Source: Longimicrobium sp. (GTDB lineage Bacteria > Gemmatimonadota > Gemmatimonadetes > Longimicrobiales > Longimicrobiaceae). From it: a stretch of 64,000 nt of DNA. The stretch spans positions 35,809 to 99,808 of the forward strand of contig DASVTZ010000026.1 in assembly GCA_036387335.1 (NCBI GenBank), written 5' to 3'. The notes beneath the pieces are model-generated. The model was given only the letters and a program-made list of their open reading frames with translations, did not search any database and was not told where the DNA came from. This document shows, one piece after another, positions 1 to 6,991 of this stretch. The first letter of the stretch is position 1. Each line of letters begins with the position of its first letter. A program made the translations under genes and the position numbers.

Positions 1-1
1 G

Positions 2-796
2 GAGAACAACGCGCCGCTGGAGAACGCGTGGCTCGAGGAAGGAACGGCGCGACACTCCGAGGAGCTGTGGATGCGCAACGCGGTGGACAACGTGGCGTGG
101 AAGGGGAACACCGGGTATGGAAGCGCCGCGACCCCGGTCAACACCTACTGCGACGCCCGCTCCACCTCCGCCGCGTGCAACGCCAACACACGCCGGCCCG
201 CCAGCATCATGCAGCGGCACTTCAGCGCCATGGCCATGCACATGTTCTCGACCAACGCGTCGCTCCTGTCGCCGTTCGGGCCAACCCCGGAGGACAACGG
301 CTCGTACTGGTACGCGATCTCGTGGTCGCTGGTCCGCTACTCGATCGACCGGTACGCCGCGTCGGACGCCGCCTTCTTCTCGGCGCTGACGGAATCCAGC
401 GACGTGGGGGTGACCAACCTGTCCAACCGCGTGGGCGTGCCCATCGACCAGCTCCTGGGCGGATGGTCGCTTGCGCTCGCGGCGGACGACCACCCGCTGC
501 TGGCCGGTCCGGCAAACCCGGACATCCAGATGCCCACCTGGAACTTCAGGAACATCTACGCGGGCTTCAACACCGACTTCCCGAATTCGTACACGACGCC
601 GTACCCGCTCGTGCCGACGGCGCTCCCCTTCGGCGCCTTCACGGCACCGGGCGCCACGACCACGCTGCGCGGCGGCGGCGTGCGCTGGTTCGAGTTCTCG
701 GGCACGCAGACGGCCCCGCAGCTGATCAAGCTGCAGGGGAGCGGCGGCGGCACCATCCCCAGCACGCTGCGGCTGGCGGTCACGCGGATCCAGTAG
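2..796 (+). CDS. Secreted peptidase-like protein, 3' part only
   Basis: The frame is open from the window edge, so the start lies to the left; 264 residues are visible. Close to the edge is WLEEGTARHSEE, which resembles the glutamate helix that follows the HExxH zinc site in gluzincin peptidases such as the M30 group. The HExxH itself, if present, is outside the window. The rest is rich in Asn, Ser, Thr and aromatic residues without membrane segments, as in a secreted protein, and it ends in a beta-rich tail. The protein at 44126-47176 has the same order (HEFTH, then WVVEGFADFG, then a beta-rich tail), so the two may be distant relatives. The stop overlaps the GTG start of the next gene by one base, suggesting one transcript. 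Peptidase identity is an inference from one short motif. Confidence 0.55.
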   Translation, partial: ENNAPLENAWLEEGTARHSEELWMRNAVDNVAWKGNTGYGSAATPVNTYCDARSTSAACNANTRRPASIMQRHFSAMAMHMFSTNASLLSPFGPTPEDNGSYWYAISWSLVRYSIDRYAASDAAFFSALTESSDVGVTNLSNRVGVPIDQLLGGWSLALAADDHPLLAGPANPDIQMPTWNFRNIYAGFNTDFPNSYTTPYPLVPTALPFGAFTAPGATTTLRGGGVRWFEFSGTQTAPQLIKLQGSGGGTIPSTLRLAVTRIQ

Positions 797-1278
797 TGAA
801 GCTGTCCATCGTGGCTCCCTGCGCGCTCGCCGTGGCGTGCGCGCCGGGAGCCCCGCCCCCCGCCGAGGCCCGCGCCGCCGCCGACACCCTGCGCGGCCGG
901 GTGGAGGTGGTGGGCTCCGAGCCGGGAACCACGATCGCGCTCATGGACCCTCGCGGCGGCGCGGTGACGCTGGAAGGGGAGCGCGCCGTCCTCCTGCAGC
1001 TCGCCGCGCTCGAAGTGATGGTGCGAGGCCGCCCCGATGGCCCGCGCACCTTTCGCGTGGAGCGCGTCTCCGTCCGCGCCGCCGAGGGTGTACCCGCCGT
1101 GGACGGCGTCCTCGCGCGCGACGGCACCCGCGACGTCCTGGTGCTGGAGGACGGGCGCCGGGTGCCGCTCGCCTTCACCCCGGCTGCGCTACGCGGAAAG
1201 TACGGCGCGCGCATCTGGCTCGCCGGCCCGCTGGACCGGGCCCCCGACACCTTCGGCATCATCACCGAAGCGCCATAG
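796..1278 (+). CDS. Small lipoprotein of unknown function
   Basis: A 160-residue protein starting at a GTG that shares its first base with the previous stop codon, so translation is probably coupled. The N-terminus (MKLSIVAPCALAVACAPG) reads as a short lipoprotein signal with Cys15 after AVA; the -3 position is Ala rather than Leu, so the lipobox is slightly off consensus. The mature part has two similar stretches (GRVEVVGSEPGTTIALMD and DGVLARDGTRDVLVLEDG) that look like a duplicated small beta domain binding or shielding something at the cell surface, but I do not recognise a family. The longer open frame reaching further upstream overlaps the peptidase-like gene in another phase and was not used. 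Confidence 0.6.
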   Translation: MKLSIVAPCALAVACAPGAPPPAEARAAADTLRGRVEVVGSEPGTTIALMDPRGGAVTLEGERAVLLQLAALEVMVRGRPDGPRTFRVERVSVRAAEGVPAVDGVLARDGTRDVLVLEDGRRVPLAFTPAALRGKYGARIWLAGPLDRAPDTFGIITEAP

Positions 1279-1311
1279 CCGGCTGCAGACGCTCTAGCGC
1301 AAATAGTTGGG

Positions 1312-1343
1312 GGGTGGGACCGCACCGGCATGCGGTTCCACCC
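1312..1343. terminator. Hairpin after the lipoprotein gene
   Basis: A 13-base inverted repeat (1312-1324 with 1331-1343, one mismatch) around a six-base loop, 34 bases after the lipoprotein stop. Followed by CTCGCTTTCTG rather than a clean T run, so it is a probable but not textbook terminator. Confidence 0.5.
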
Positions 1344-1494
1344 CTCGCTTTCTGACCGAGACCTGCGAGGCAGTCCACCTCAGCAGCAGGACGCGCGTCG
1401 TACGTCAGTTGCGCAGAGACTTGCCAAACTCTACGCGGCGGCTTGAACGACACCAGGCTCCTGGTGGTCTAGATACGATGGCGGAGGGTGGCCA

Positions 1495-2331
1495 TCAAGT
1501 CGTGCTCCCATTTGGGCCGGCATTATTCCCGGACGGAAGCTGATGCACGGTCGGCTCGTAATTCAAGTTGTAAGAAATGCTGACCCGGCCCGTAGGCCCC
1601 TCTCCAGCGTTCTGGCGAAAGACATCCCGAATCCCGTCGGCGAGGGCCTTCTGCATCTCGGCGGTTGCATCGCTGATCGGCATCTGGATGTGAACTTCGC
1701 CGTTCGCCGTACGAATGTGAGCCAAAAGTTGGTCCGCCTGACGAGCTGGCGCTTCCTGTGGTTCAAAGAGAACCGACCAGAGTTTATCGATGATCTTCGA
1801 CCCGACTTTATCCATTAGCCAGAGACCAAAAACCACGATTACTGCCGTTCCCGGCTCGGCTGCGTGTTGGTGAAAGTGGCGAACAGAGACCCGCGCATCA
1901 GGTACAACGCGGATGACGTCGCGAAGCATCGCATCAAGCTCCAGCTCCCCACCCAGTTCTGGCGAGAACCCTATCGTAAGATCCTCCTGATCGTCCTCGC
2001 CAGAAGTATTTGATACGCCGAGTCCAAAGAACGAGATGCTAAAAGCACCTGTCGCAAACTGGCGTGCTACCTCTTCAGGATCAGCATCAGGCAACGTCTG
2101 GAATTCGATCAGGAGTGCTGATTCCTGTGGATCACCCGGATGTTGCGACACCCACACGTTGATAGCCTTTGCAACCGGTCGGTGGTCGTAGCGGTGGTTA
2201 TAGTTGAGATATGGGTCTACGAGAAGTCGAGCACGGTACGCTTCCGCGAACCGCTCAAGATCGGCACGAGAGAACTTGTATCCATTGGGGAGGCGATTAG
2301 TTGTAGCGATAACAGCGGTACCTCTCGCCAT
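1495..2331 (-). CDS. Hypothetical protein in less GC-rich island
   Basis: A protein of 278 residues if it starts at MARGTAV; an upstream in-frame Met would add six residues (to 2349). I recognise no family. The first half (LERFAEAYRARLLVDPYLNY, HRPVAKAINVWVSQHPGD) is mixed alpha/beta and acidic. Around residues 170-190 there is one hydrophobic stretch (GTAVIVVFGLWLMDKVG) that could be a single membrane helix or a buried strand-helix unit. The C-terminal part is polar. Base composition is visibly less GC-rich than the flanking core genes, as in the Shedu-like gene 400 bases away on the same strand. This suggests both arrived by transfer, although nothing shows that they work together. Function unknown. 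Confidence 0.55.
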   Translation of the reverse strand: MARGTAVIATTNRLPNGYKFSRADLERFAEAYRARLLVDPYLNYNHRYDHRPVAKAINVWVSQHPGDPQESALLIEFQTLPDADPEEVARQFATGAFSISFFGLGVSNTSGEDDQEDLTIGFSPELGGELELDAMLRDVIRVVPDARVSVRHFHQHAAEPGTAVIVVFGLWLMDKVGSKIIDKLWSVLFEPQEAPARQADQLLAHIRTANGEVHIQMPISDATAEMQKALADGIRDVFRQNAGEGPTGRVSISYNLNYEPTVHQLPSGNNAGPNGSTT

Positions 2332-2730
2332 TCGGAGTCTCCCTGTCAAGTGGGTGGAAGCACCGTCATCCTAGCCGGATGGCGGGTGATGCCAGGTACA
2401 CGACTCCTTACGCTCTCGCGAAGGAACGCTCCAGCAGGAAACGCACTCAAAGTGCTACTTGCCGGCCCTTCCGCGCTCATGCGCCTCCAGCACTTCCGCC
2501 AATCTGAGCAACTCGCCGCCGCGCTCGCGCGCTAATCGTGCCACCGCGATTTCCCATCCCGGGGGGCATTGCGGTATGAGCTACCCTTCGGATCCATGCG
2601 GGCGCGCTCCCTTCGCCGGGAACGGCGGGTAAGTAAGATGTTCGGAGCGCCGCCGCAGATCAGCCGATCCGCGGCGGTCGCAACTCCCGGAAAACCCCTT
2701 CTCCCGCCGCCGTCACGATGGGCTTTCCAT
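2332..2730. other. Intergenic stretch with a possible gene remnant
   Basis: Between the unknown gene and the Shedu-like gene. No full gene is convincing. On the minus strand about 2560-2460 a short frame reads CPPGWEIAVARLARERGGE and continues LLRLAEVLEAHERGRAGK before a stop. This looks like the amphipathic helical tail of a protein, but it has a stop just upstream and no good start, so it may be a decayed gene end. The rest shows nothing recognisable. Confidence 0.3.
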
Positions 2731-3597
2731 TCAGTGGCGTTCACTCTCCTCGAGTGTCTGAGCAAACGAAGCTCTCCGCGCGTCAGACAGCTTGCTCCAC
2801 GCAGCATCGAAATCCGACAAGCGATAGCTTTGTGACCACTTTGGGATTAGCAACTCCGCATTCAGCGGCACGCTGTGAAACGGCTTGAACTTCGCAGACC
2901 GGCTAATCGCTCGCCAATCCCCGTCGCTGATAGATGTATTGAATGGGCTTGCTAGTTGATTCCGCACCGCAACTGGTAGCCGCGAACACTCGTGCGCATA
3001 GGTCTCGAACGTGTCTAGGTAGATACGCCCAGTTACGCGATCAGAGAGCCAGTCGAACGATCGGATTGCGACCCCAAGACTCGCCGCTTTTCGATTCCGC
3101 CTGAGACGTTGGTCGTCACCGTCTGAACGCCGCCCAATCACGACTGTATAGCTGAAGCTGGGCATATCATAGAGGAAGTCCGACGACGGGAAAACTCGCT
3201 TAGCTTCCTCCCGGTTCGCGTTGATCCAGTACTTCCAATCGCTTACTTGCTCAAGTGCTGCGTTCAGCCTTCTACTTGGCTTCCCGCCCCTTGTATAAGC
3301 GGGTTCGTGGGGGGACTCGATCTCCACCAGTTCATAGTGAAGCCCCAAGCTCCCGCGGTCATACCCCAGAACGAAATCAGTTACGTAATCGCGACCGAGC
3401 CTTACTTGTGAAAGAACGACAACACAATTGACCCCATCCGCCCAGAAAAAGCCAGCATTATCTTGAAGAAATTTCTGGTAGGTGGGTTCGGTTGTGCTGG
3501 GGTCATCAAGCAAGTTCTTCCATTCGTCTCTAAGCGCCAAGACGTGGGGTTTGAGGTCAGAGTGTAACACCGACCAATATCGAAGTTCAGCGGTCAC
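2731..3597 (-). CDS. Shedu-like (DUF4263) nuclease-fold protein
   Basis: 288 residues from a GTG at 3597. This start is preferred to the ATG at 3681 because GAGGAG lies seven bases before it and the extra 28 residues look like upstream DNA. The N-terminal part has TYQKFLQDNAGFFW, matching the 'FLexNPxll' helix seen before DUF4263 domains. The core reads VTDFVLGYD, then HYELVEIESPHEPAYTRGG, KPSRRLNAALEQVSDWKYWI. This is the DUF4263/SduA C-terminal pattern with the acidic residue, the ExE and the glutamine-containing helix of a PD-(D/E)xK nuclease-like fold; the usual Lys appears replaced (EIES rather than ELK). Shedu is known as a single-gene anti-phage defence. The gene stands alone in a less GC-rich patch. 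Family assignment is confident; activity is not. Confidence 0.75.
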   Translation of the reverse strand: MTAELRYWSVLHSDLKPHVLALRDEWKNLLDDPSTTEPTYQKFLQDNAGFFWADGVNCVVVLSQVRLGRDYVTDFVLGYDRGSLGLHYELVEIESPHEPAYTRGGKPSRRLNAALEQVSDWKYWINANREEAKRVFPSSDFLYDMPSFSYTVVIGRRSDGDDQRLRRNRKAASLGVAIRSFDWLSDRVTGRIYLDTFETYAHECSRLPVAVRNQLASPFNTSISDGDWRAISRSAKFKPFHSVPLNAELLIPKWSQSYRLSDFDAAWSKLSDARRASFAQTLEESERH

Positions 3598-3696
3598 TGA
3601 CTTTCTCCTCACAGCTAAATTGTTATCAACGGTGCTGAAGCTGCCGATGGTTTTGCACTGGCGCCAGTATACGGTCTCCATCTAAATTCCGCCCGT

Positions 3697-3720
3697 GTCA
3701 ACCCCGAGACTCGGGTTGAC
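3697..3720. promoter_or_regulatory. Inverted repeat upstream of paa operon
   Basis: Perfect 8-base arms GTCAACCC and GGGTTGAC around an eight-base centre. The right arm supplies the TTGAC of a possible -35 box for the paa operon. It could be a second regulator site or the end hairpin of a transcript; undecided. Confidence 0.4.
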
Positions 3721-3744
3721 TGCGGCCGGGGTTTAGGGTTAGCT
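3716..3744 (+). promoter_or_regulatory. Candidate promoter of the paa operon
   Basis: TTGACT at 3716-3721 and a weak TTAGCT at 3739-3744 with 17 bases between. The spacing is right for a sigma-70 type promoter, and the PaaR-like palindrome lies just downstream where a repressor would block initiation. Inference from spacing only. Confidence 0.35.
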
Positions 3745-3747
3745 TCC

Positions 3748-3761
3748 CGAACGATCGTTCG
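3748..3761. promoter_or_regulatory. PaaR/TetR-type operator before paaA
   Basis: CGAACGATCGTTCG is a perfect 14-base palindrome. It fits CNAACGNNCGTTNG, which I recall as the site of PaaR, the TetR-family repressor of paa genes in Thermus thermophilus, relieved by phenylacetyl-CoA. It sits about 130 bases before paaA and just after the candidate promoter. No TetR gene lies in this window, so the regulator would be elsewhere. Confidence 0.6.
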
Positions 3762-3888
3762 AACGGCAACATAGGATCGGACCCTGCTTCCAGGCAGGCA
3801 GCGGCCGCCCCCCACATGGTGTGAGGCGGCTGCCCCGACTAACAAACCGACGAATTCCACGTCCCAACCCGCAGAGGGAGAGGATCGG

Positions 3889-4830
3889 ATGGCCCGATAC
3901 ACTGATGAAGAGCTCAAGGAAAAGGTCCACAACGGCTTCATCGTCGAGTATCCCGACGAGATGACGGAGGGGTACCGGAACGCGCTGATCGTGCAGCTGC
4001 TGGTGCAGGCGGACACGGAGCTGATCTCCGCGCCGGCGTACTTCGGGGCGGCCAAGGACGCGCCGTCCACCAACACGATGGTGAGCGCCACGGCCATCAT
4101 TCAGGACGAGCTTGCGCACGCCAACATCGCGTACCGCCTCCTCGAAGACCTGGGGATGGACAAGGAACAGCTCGTGTACGGCCGCGAGGCGCACGAGTTC
4201 AAGCACCCGTACGGCTTCGACCACCCGCTGGAGAACTGGGCGGAGCTGGTGGTGGCCAACGGCCTCTACGACCGCGCCGGGATCACGCTGCTGGGCGACG
4301 TCTTCAAGAACACCTCGTACGGCCCGCTCAAGCGCGCGCTGGTCAAGGTGGACCAGGAGGAGACCTTCCACCTGCGCCACGGCGAGATGTGGATGAAGCG
4401 CCTCTCGGCCGCGGGCGGCGAGGCGAAGGAGTCGATCCAGCGCGCCGTGGACTGGATGTTCCCGATGGCGGTGGAGTGGTTCGGGCTTCCGGACGACATG
4501 AAGCGCCATTCGGGCCAGCTCGACTACAAGCTCAAGGGGATGACCAACGACGAGCTGCGGCAGACGTGGATGCAGTCCACCGTGCCGCTCTGCGAGTCGA
4601 TCGGCATCAAGGTGCCGGCGCACTGGGACGAGGGGCGCGAGCGCTTCGTGCTGGACTACGCCTTCCCCTGCGAGTACGACGAGGACGAGAAGCGCTGGCT
4701 CATGGACGAGGGCGAGATCTCTTGGAGCCAGGTGTTCGAGCGGTGGAAGGGGCGCGGGCCCGCGAACAAGCGCTTCGTGGAGTCGATCCAGGAAGGGCGC
4801 GCGTTCCGGGGCATGCTGGAGGCGGCGTGA
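3889..4830 (+). CDS. paaA: Phenylacetyl-CoA epoxidase catalytic subunit PaaA
   Basis: 313 residues, the usual PaaA length. PaaA is the diiron oxygenase subunit that turns phenylacetyl-CoA into its ring 1,2-epoxide with O2, the key step of aerobic phenylacetate breakdown in the cytoplasm. The ferritin-like helices carry the iron-ligand signatures: QADTELISAPAY (first Glu), IIQDELAHANI (ExxH) about residue 67-77, and VDQEETFHLRHG (second ExxH) about residue 151-162. GAGAGGA lies a few bases before the ATG. The stop TGA overlaps the ATG of the PaaD-like gene (ATGA), and paaB, paaC and the zinc-ribbon gene follow on the same strand, so this is an operon. The upstream palindrome suggests repression by a PaaR-like protein. 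Very secure call. Confidence 0.96.
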   Translation: MARYTDEELKEKVHNGFIVEYPDEMTEGYRNALIVQLLVQADTELISAPAYFGAAKDAPSTNTMVSATAIIQDELAHANIAYRLLEDLGMDKEQLVYGREAHEFKHPYGFDHPLENWAELVVANGLYDRAGITLLGDVFKNTSYGPLKRALVKVDQEETFHLRHGEMWMKRLSAAGGEAKESIQRAVDWMFPMAVEWFGLPDDMKRHSGQLDYKLKGMTNDELRQTWMQSTVPLCESIGIKVPAHWDEGRERFVLDYAFPCEYDEDEKRWLMDEGEISWSQVFERWKGRGPANKRFVESIQEGRAFRGMLEAA

Positions 4831-5261
4831 TGGGAACTGCAGTGCGTGAGTGCGTTAGTGCGTCAGTGCGTTTGTATGGCGGGGGGGACGAGCCCAGCGC
4901 ACTTACGCACTCACGCACTAACGCACTGGTTTCGTACCCGGTGCCGGCGGAGGAGCGCAACGGGCCGCTGTGGGATGCGCTACGCGAGGTGATGGACCCG
5001 GAGATTCCCATCTCGCTCGTGGACCTGGGGCTGATCTACGACGTGCGGCGGGATGGGTCGGCGGTGGAGGTGGACCTCACCTTCACGGCGACGGCCTGTC
5101 CGTGCATGGCCTTCATCCACTTCGACATCCAGGACCGCCTGCAGCGCGAGCCCGGCGTGGCCGAGGTCAAGGTCAACGAGGTGTGGACCCCCGCGTGGAC
5201 CAAGGCCCGCATCTCGCCCGAAGGCCGGGAGATGCTGAAGACGATGGGCGTGTCGATGTAA
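4830..5261 (+). CDS. paaD: PaaD-like DUF59 (MIP18) protein, lacking its zinc ribbon
   Basis: 143 residues from the ATG overlapping the paaA stop. The DUF59/MIP18 domain runs from LWDALREVMDPEIP through SLVDLGLIYDV to the end, with the conserved Cys in TATACPCMAF (Cys90, Cys92). This family acts in iron-sulfur or metal-centre maturation, and PaaD is needed for an active PaaABCE complex. Two oddities. First, the first 40 or so residues come from an inserted repeat (4841-4927), so the ancestral start may have been nearer the GTG at 4941, although no good ribosome site precedes that. Second, the C-terminal CxxC...CxxC ribbon of typical PaaD is missing here and appears as a separate gene at 6521-6712. 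Domain call is firm, start uncertain. Confidence 0.85.
   Translation: MGTAVRECVSASVRLYGGGDEPSALTHSRTNALVSYPVPAEERNGPLWDALREVMDPEIPISLVDLGLIYDVRRDGSAVEVDLTFTATACPCMAFIHFDIQDRLQREPGVAEVKVNEVWTPAWTKARISPEGREMLKTMGVSM
4841..4927. repeat. Inverted repeat of GTGCGTTA units inside paaD
   Basis: Left arm 4841-4870 is four near-copies of AGTGCGTNA; the right arm about 4897-4927 is their reverse complement; about 26 bases lie between. The same unit occurs at 39010-39050 and 39133-39160. Here the element is inside an open reading frame and adds about 29 residues to the PaaD-like protein. Confidence 0.85.
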
Positions 5262-5264
5262 AAG

Positions 5265-5342
5265 CGAGTGCCAAGTGCCAAGTGCTAAGTGCCAAGTGAA
5301 CTGCGGTTCTAACCAGCACTTAGGACTTGGCACTTAGCACTT
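5265..5342. repeat. Inverted repeat of AAGTGCCAAG/AAGTGCTAAG units
   Basis: Tandem AGTGCCA/AGTGCTA units on the left and their reverse complement (GCACTTAGGACTTGGCAC) on the right, just between the PaaD-like gene and paaB. Related copies lie at 13105-13204 and in part at 39100-39126. It could fold into a long hairpin in the paa transcript. Confidence 0.85.
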
Positions 5343-5371
5343 TTGCCCCAATCCTTCCTTACGGACGGCGC

Positions 5372-5668
5372 ATGAAAGAACCCGTATACGAAGTGTTCGC
5401 GCGCAAAGGCCGCGAGGAGCCGCTGCGGCACATCGGCTTCATCAACGCGACGGACGACGACCTGGCGCGCGTGTACGCCTGGAAGACGTACGACGAGCAG
5501 AACTGGGCGGAGATGTGCGTCATCCCGCGCAACGCCATCATCCCGGTGGATCCGGGGGAGAGCCAGTTCGTGACGTCCAATGCCCCCGCCGCCGAGGACT
5601 CGATCGTCCACTCGCGCGCCACGGGGGCGTACGGCGGAAGCGACGTCGCCATCAAGGAGGACGCATGA
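5372..5668 (+). CDS. paaB: Phenylacetyl-CoA epoxidase subunit PaaB
   Basis: 98 residues, starting at MKEPVYEVFARKGREEPLRH, the normal PaaB beginning; the frame upstream of this ATG is repeat DNA. PaaB is a small non-catalytic subunit that joins PaaAC units into larger assemblies. Conserved pieces visible are HIGFINATDDDLARVYAW, a tyrosine-acid motif (TYDEQNWAEMCVIPR) and the acidic tail. The stop overlaps the paaC start (ATGA), so translation is coupled. The repeat hairpin upstream separates it from the PaaD-like gene and could lower downstream expression. Confidence 0.93.
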   Translation: MKEPVYEVFARKGREEPLRHIGFINATDDDLARVYAWKTYDEQNWAEMCVIPRNAIIPVDPGESQFVTSNAPAAEDSIVHSRATGAYGGSDVAIKEDA

Positions 5669-6519
5669 GCATCGCAGAGAGCGCCGCGCGGGTGGAGAAA
5701 GCCGAGGAGCTGGGCGAGGGCGTCCGCTCCGCACTCCGCGACCTGATCCTGACGCTGGCGGACTGCAAGCGCGTGCTGGGCCTCCGCTACTCGGACAAGA
5801 TGCTCGGCGCGCCCACGCTGGAGGCGGGGATCGCCGCGTCGTCGATGGCGCAGGACGAGTGGGGGCACGGGCGGCTGACCTATGCCCTCCTCTCCGAGTT
5901 CGGCGACGACCCCAAGGGCGAGCTGGAGCACGGGCGCGCCGCCGCGGAGTACCGCAGCATGGGGCCGCTCGATCGCGGCTTCGGATCGTGGAGCGAGACG
6001 GTGGCCGCCGGGCTCCTGCTGGACACCGCGCTCACGGTGCAGTATGGCGCCCTGCTGGACAGCCGCTACGTCCCCGTCCACAACCGCGTGCAGAAGCTGC
6101 TGGACGAGGAGCGCTTCCACTTCCAGTACGCGGCCGGGTGGGCGCGGCGCATCGCCGGCGTGTCCGTGGTGCGCGGAGAGTTCGTGGCGGCGCTGGCCGG
6201 CTACCTTCCCGAAGCGCTTCGCTGGCTCGGGCGCGACGATGCCGAGTCCAGCCAGCTCCTCCTGTCCGAGGGAATCGTGTCGCAGGGGCCGTCCGCCCTG
6301 CGCGCGCGCTTTCTCCGCCGCGTAGGCCCGGTGCTCGCTGAGACGGGCCTGGCTGAGTCGCTGGGGATCACCCAGGCCGACGGCGGCGAATGGCGCTGCG
6401 ACGCCACGCTTCACTGGGACGGCTGGAACGACGCTACCCGGCGCGCCAGCGGTGTGCTGGACGATGAGACTGCCGCCCGCGCCCGCGGCGACAAGAACCG
6501 CGCGATGCTCCTGGACTGA
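5665..6519 (+). CDS. paaC: Phenylacetyl-CoA epoxidase structural subunit PaaC
   Basis: 284 residues, normal for PaaC. AAGGAGG just before the ATG at 5665 and the ATGA overlap with paaB fix the start. PaaC has the same ferritin-like fold as PaaA and pairs with it as a structural partner in the epoxidase. Visible helices include LADCKRVLGLRYSDKMLGAP, SSMAQDEWGHGRLTYALL (a DExxH) and QKLLDEERFHFQYAAGWA, lying at the same places as the iron helices of PaaA. The C-terminal half is more variable. The gene directly after it, two bases beyond the stop, is the zinc-ribbon piece. There is no reductase gene paaE next to it. Confidence 0.93.
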   Translation: MSIAESAARVEKAEELGEGVRSALRDLILTLADCKRVLGLRYSDKMLGAPTLEAGIAASSMAQDEWGHGRLTYALLSEFGDDPKGELEHGRAAAEYRSMGPLDRGFGSWSETVAAGLLLDTALTVQYGALLDSRYVPVHNRVQKLLDEERFHFQYAAGWARRIAGVSVVRGEFVAALAGYLPEALRWLGRDDAESSQLLLSEGIVSQGPSALRARFLRRVGPVLAETGLAESLGITQADGGEWRCDATLHWDGWNDATRRASGVLDDETAARARGDKNRAMLLD

Positions 6520-6520
6520 C

Positions 6521-6712
6521 GTGGCCGAGCCGCACGCCAACCCCCGGGCCGACGAGACGGAGGAGAGCACCCTCCCCGATGCCGCGCCCTGCCCCTTTTG
6601 CGACGGGCGCGACACCCGGCTGATCAACCCGTTCGGCGGCCAGCTCTCCGTCGCGCAGTACTGGTGCAACCGCTGCCGCACGGGCTTCGAGTACATTAAG
6701 TGGGACGATTGA
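6521..6712 (+). CDS. Stand-alone PaaD-type zinc ribbon protein
   Basis: 63 residues starting at a GTG one base after the paaC stop. After an acidic 20-residue leader come CPFCDGRDTRLINPFGG, then QYWCNRCRTGFEYIKW. The four cysteines (24, 27, 49, 52) form a CxxC-x21-CxxC ribbon. Spacing and the closing FEYIK/FDYFK motif match the C-terminal ribbon of ordinary PaaD proteins, which here is absent from the DUF59 gene earlier in the operon. The simplest reading is that PaaD is split into two polypeptides encoded at either side of paaB and paaC. The family match is by motif, not by search. It is likely to help assemble or mature the PaaABC centre. Confidence 0.75.
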   Translation: MAEPHANPRADETEESTLPDAAPCPFCDGRDTRLINPFGGQLSVAQYWCNRCRTGFEYIKWDD

Positions 6713-6719
6713 TACCATA

Positions 6720-6902
6720 GCTTTTCTCACGCGGAGACGCGGCGGCGCGGAGAAAGACAACAGCAACAGCCTCACACAGAGAACACAGAGGGAACTACAA
6801 ACCACAGAGGAAGCCTTGATCTGTTCTCTCTGTGTCTCTGTGTCTCTGTGTGAGCCATGCAGTTACGGCTCTCTCTGCGTCTCCGCGCCTCCGCGTGAGA
6901 CT
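6720..6902. repeat. Nested inverted repeat, CACGCGGAG / CACACAGAG family
   Basis: Outer arms TCTCACGCGGAGACGCGG and the matching CCGCGCCTCCGCGTGAGA; inner arms CCTCACACAGAGA and TCTCTGTGTGAG. Imperfect arms over 180 bases. Relatives at 41717-41812, 42463-42563, 47203-47368, 57236-57303 and 58768-58840. They sit after gene ends or between genes. Confidence 0.85.
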
Positions 6903-6954
6903 TCCGTCACGGGACTTCGCACAAACCTGGATGACGAATGAGGTCTGATCGACC

Positions 6955-6981
6955 AGGGGGCGCCAGCAGTTGGCGCCCCCT
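6955..6981. terminator. Bidirectional terminator hairpin
   Basis: Perfect 11-base stem AGGGGGCGCCA / TGGCGCCCCCT with a five-base loop, between the convergent paa operon and the DUF4365-like cassette, ten bases from the cassette's last stop. Confidence 0.75.
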
Positions 6982-6991
6982 CGTTGCGTGC

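Noticed and set aside
28..1278. One long gene covering the peptidase end and the lipoprotein
   Set aside because: The first 250 codons are a shifted frame of the peptidase-like gene and Arg/His-rich; only the part from the GTG at 796 has protein-like composition and a signal sequence.
2569..2835. Short plus-strand ORF in the gap before the Shedu-like gene
   Set aside because: Arg/Ser/Pro-rich product, no ribosome site, and partly antisense to the end of the Shedu-like gene.
4841..5342. CRISPR-like array near paaD
   Set aside because: Units are 7-10 bases and contiguous, with inverted arms; no repeat-spacer order and no cas genes.
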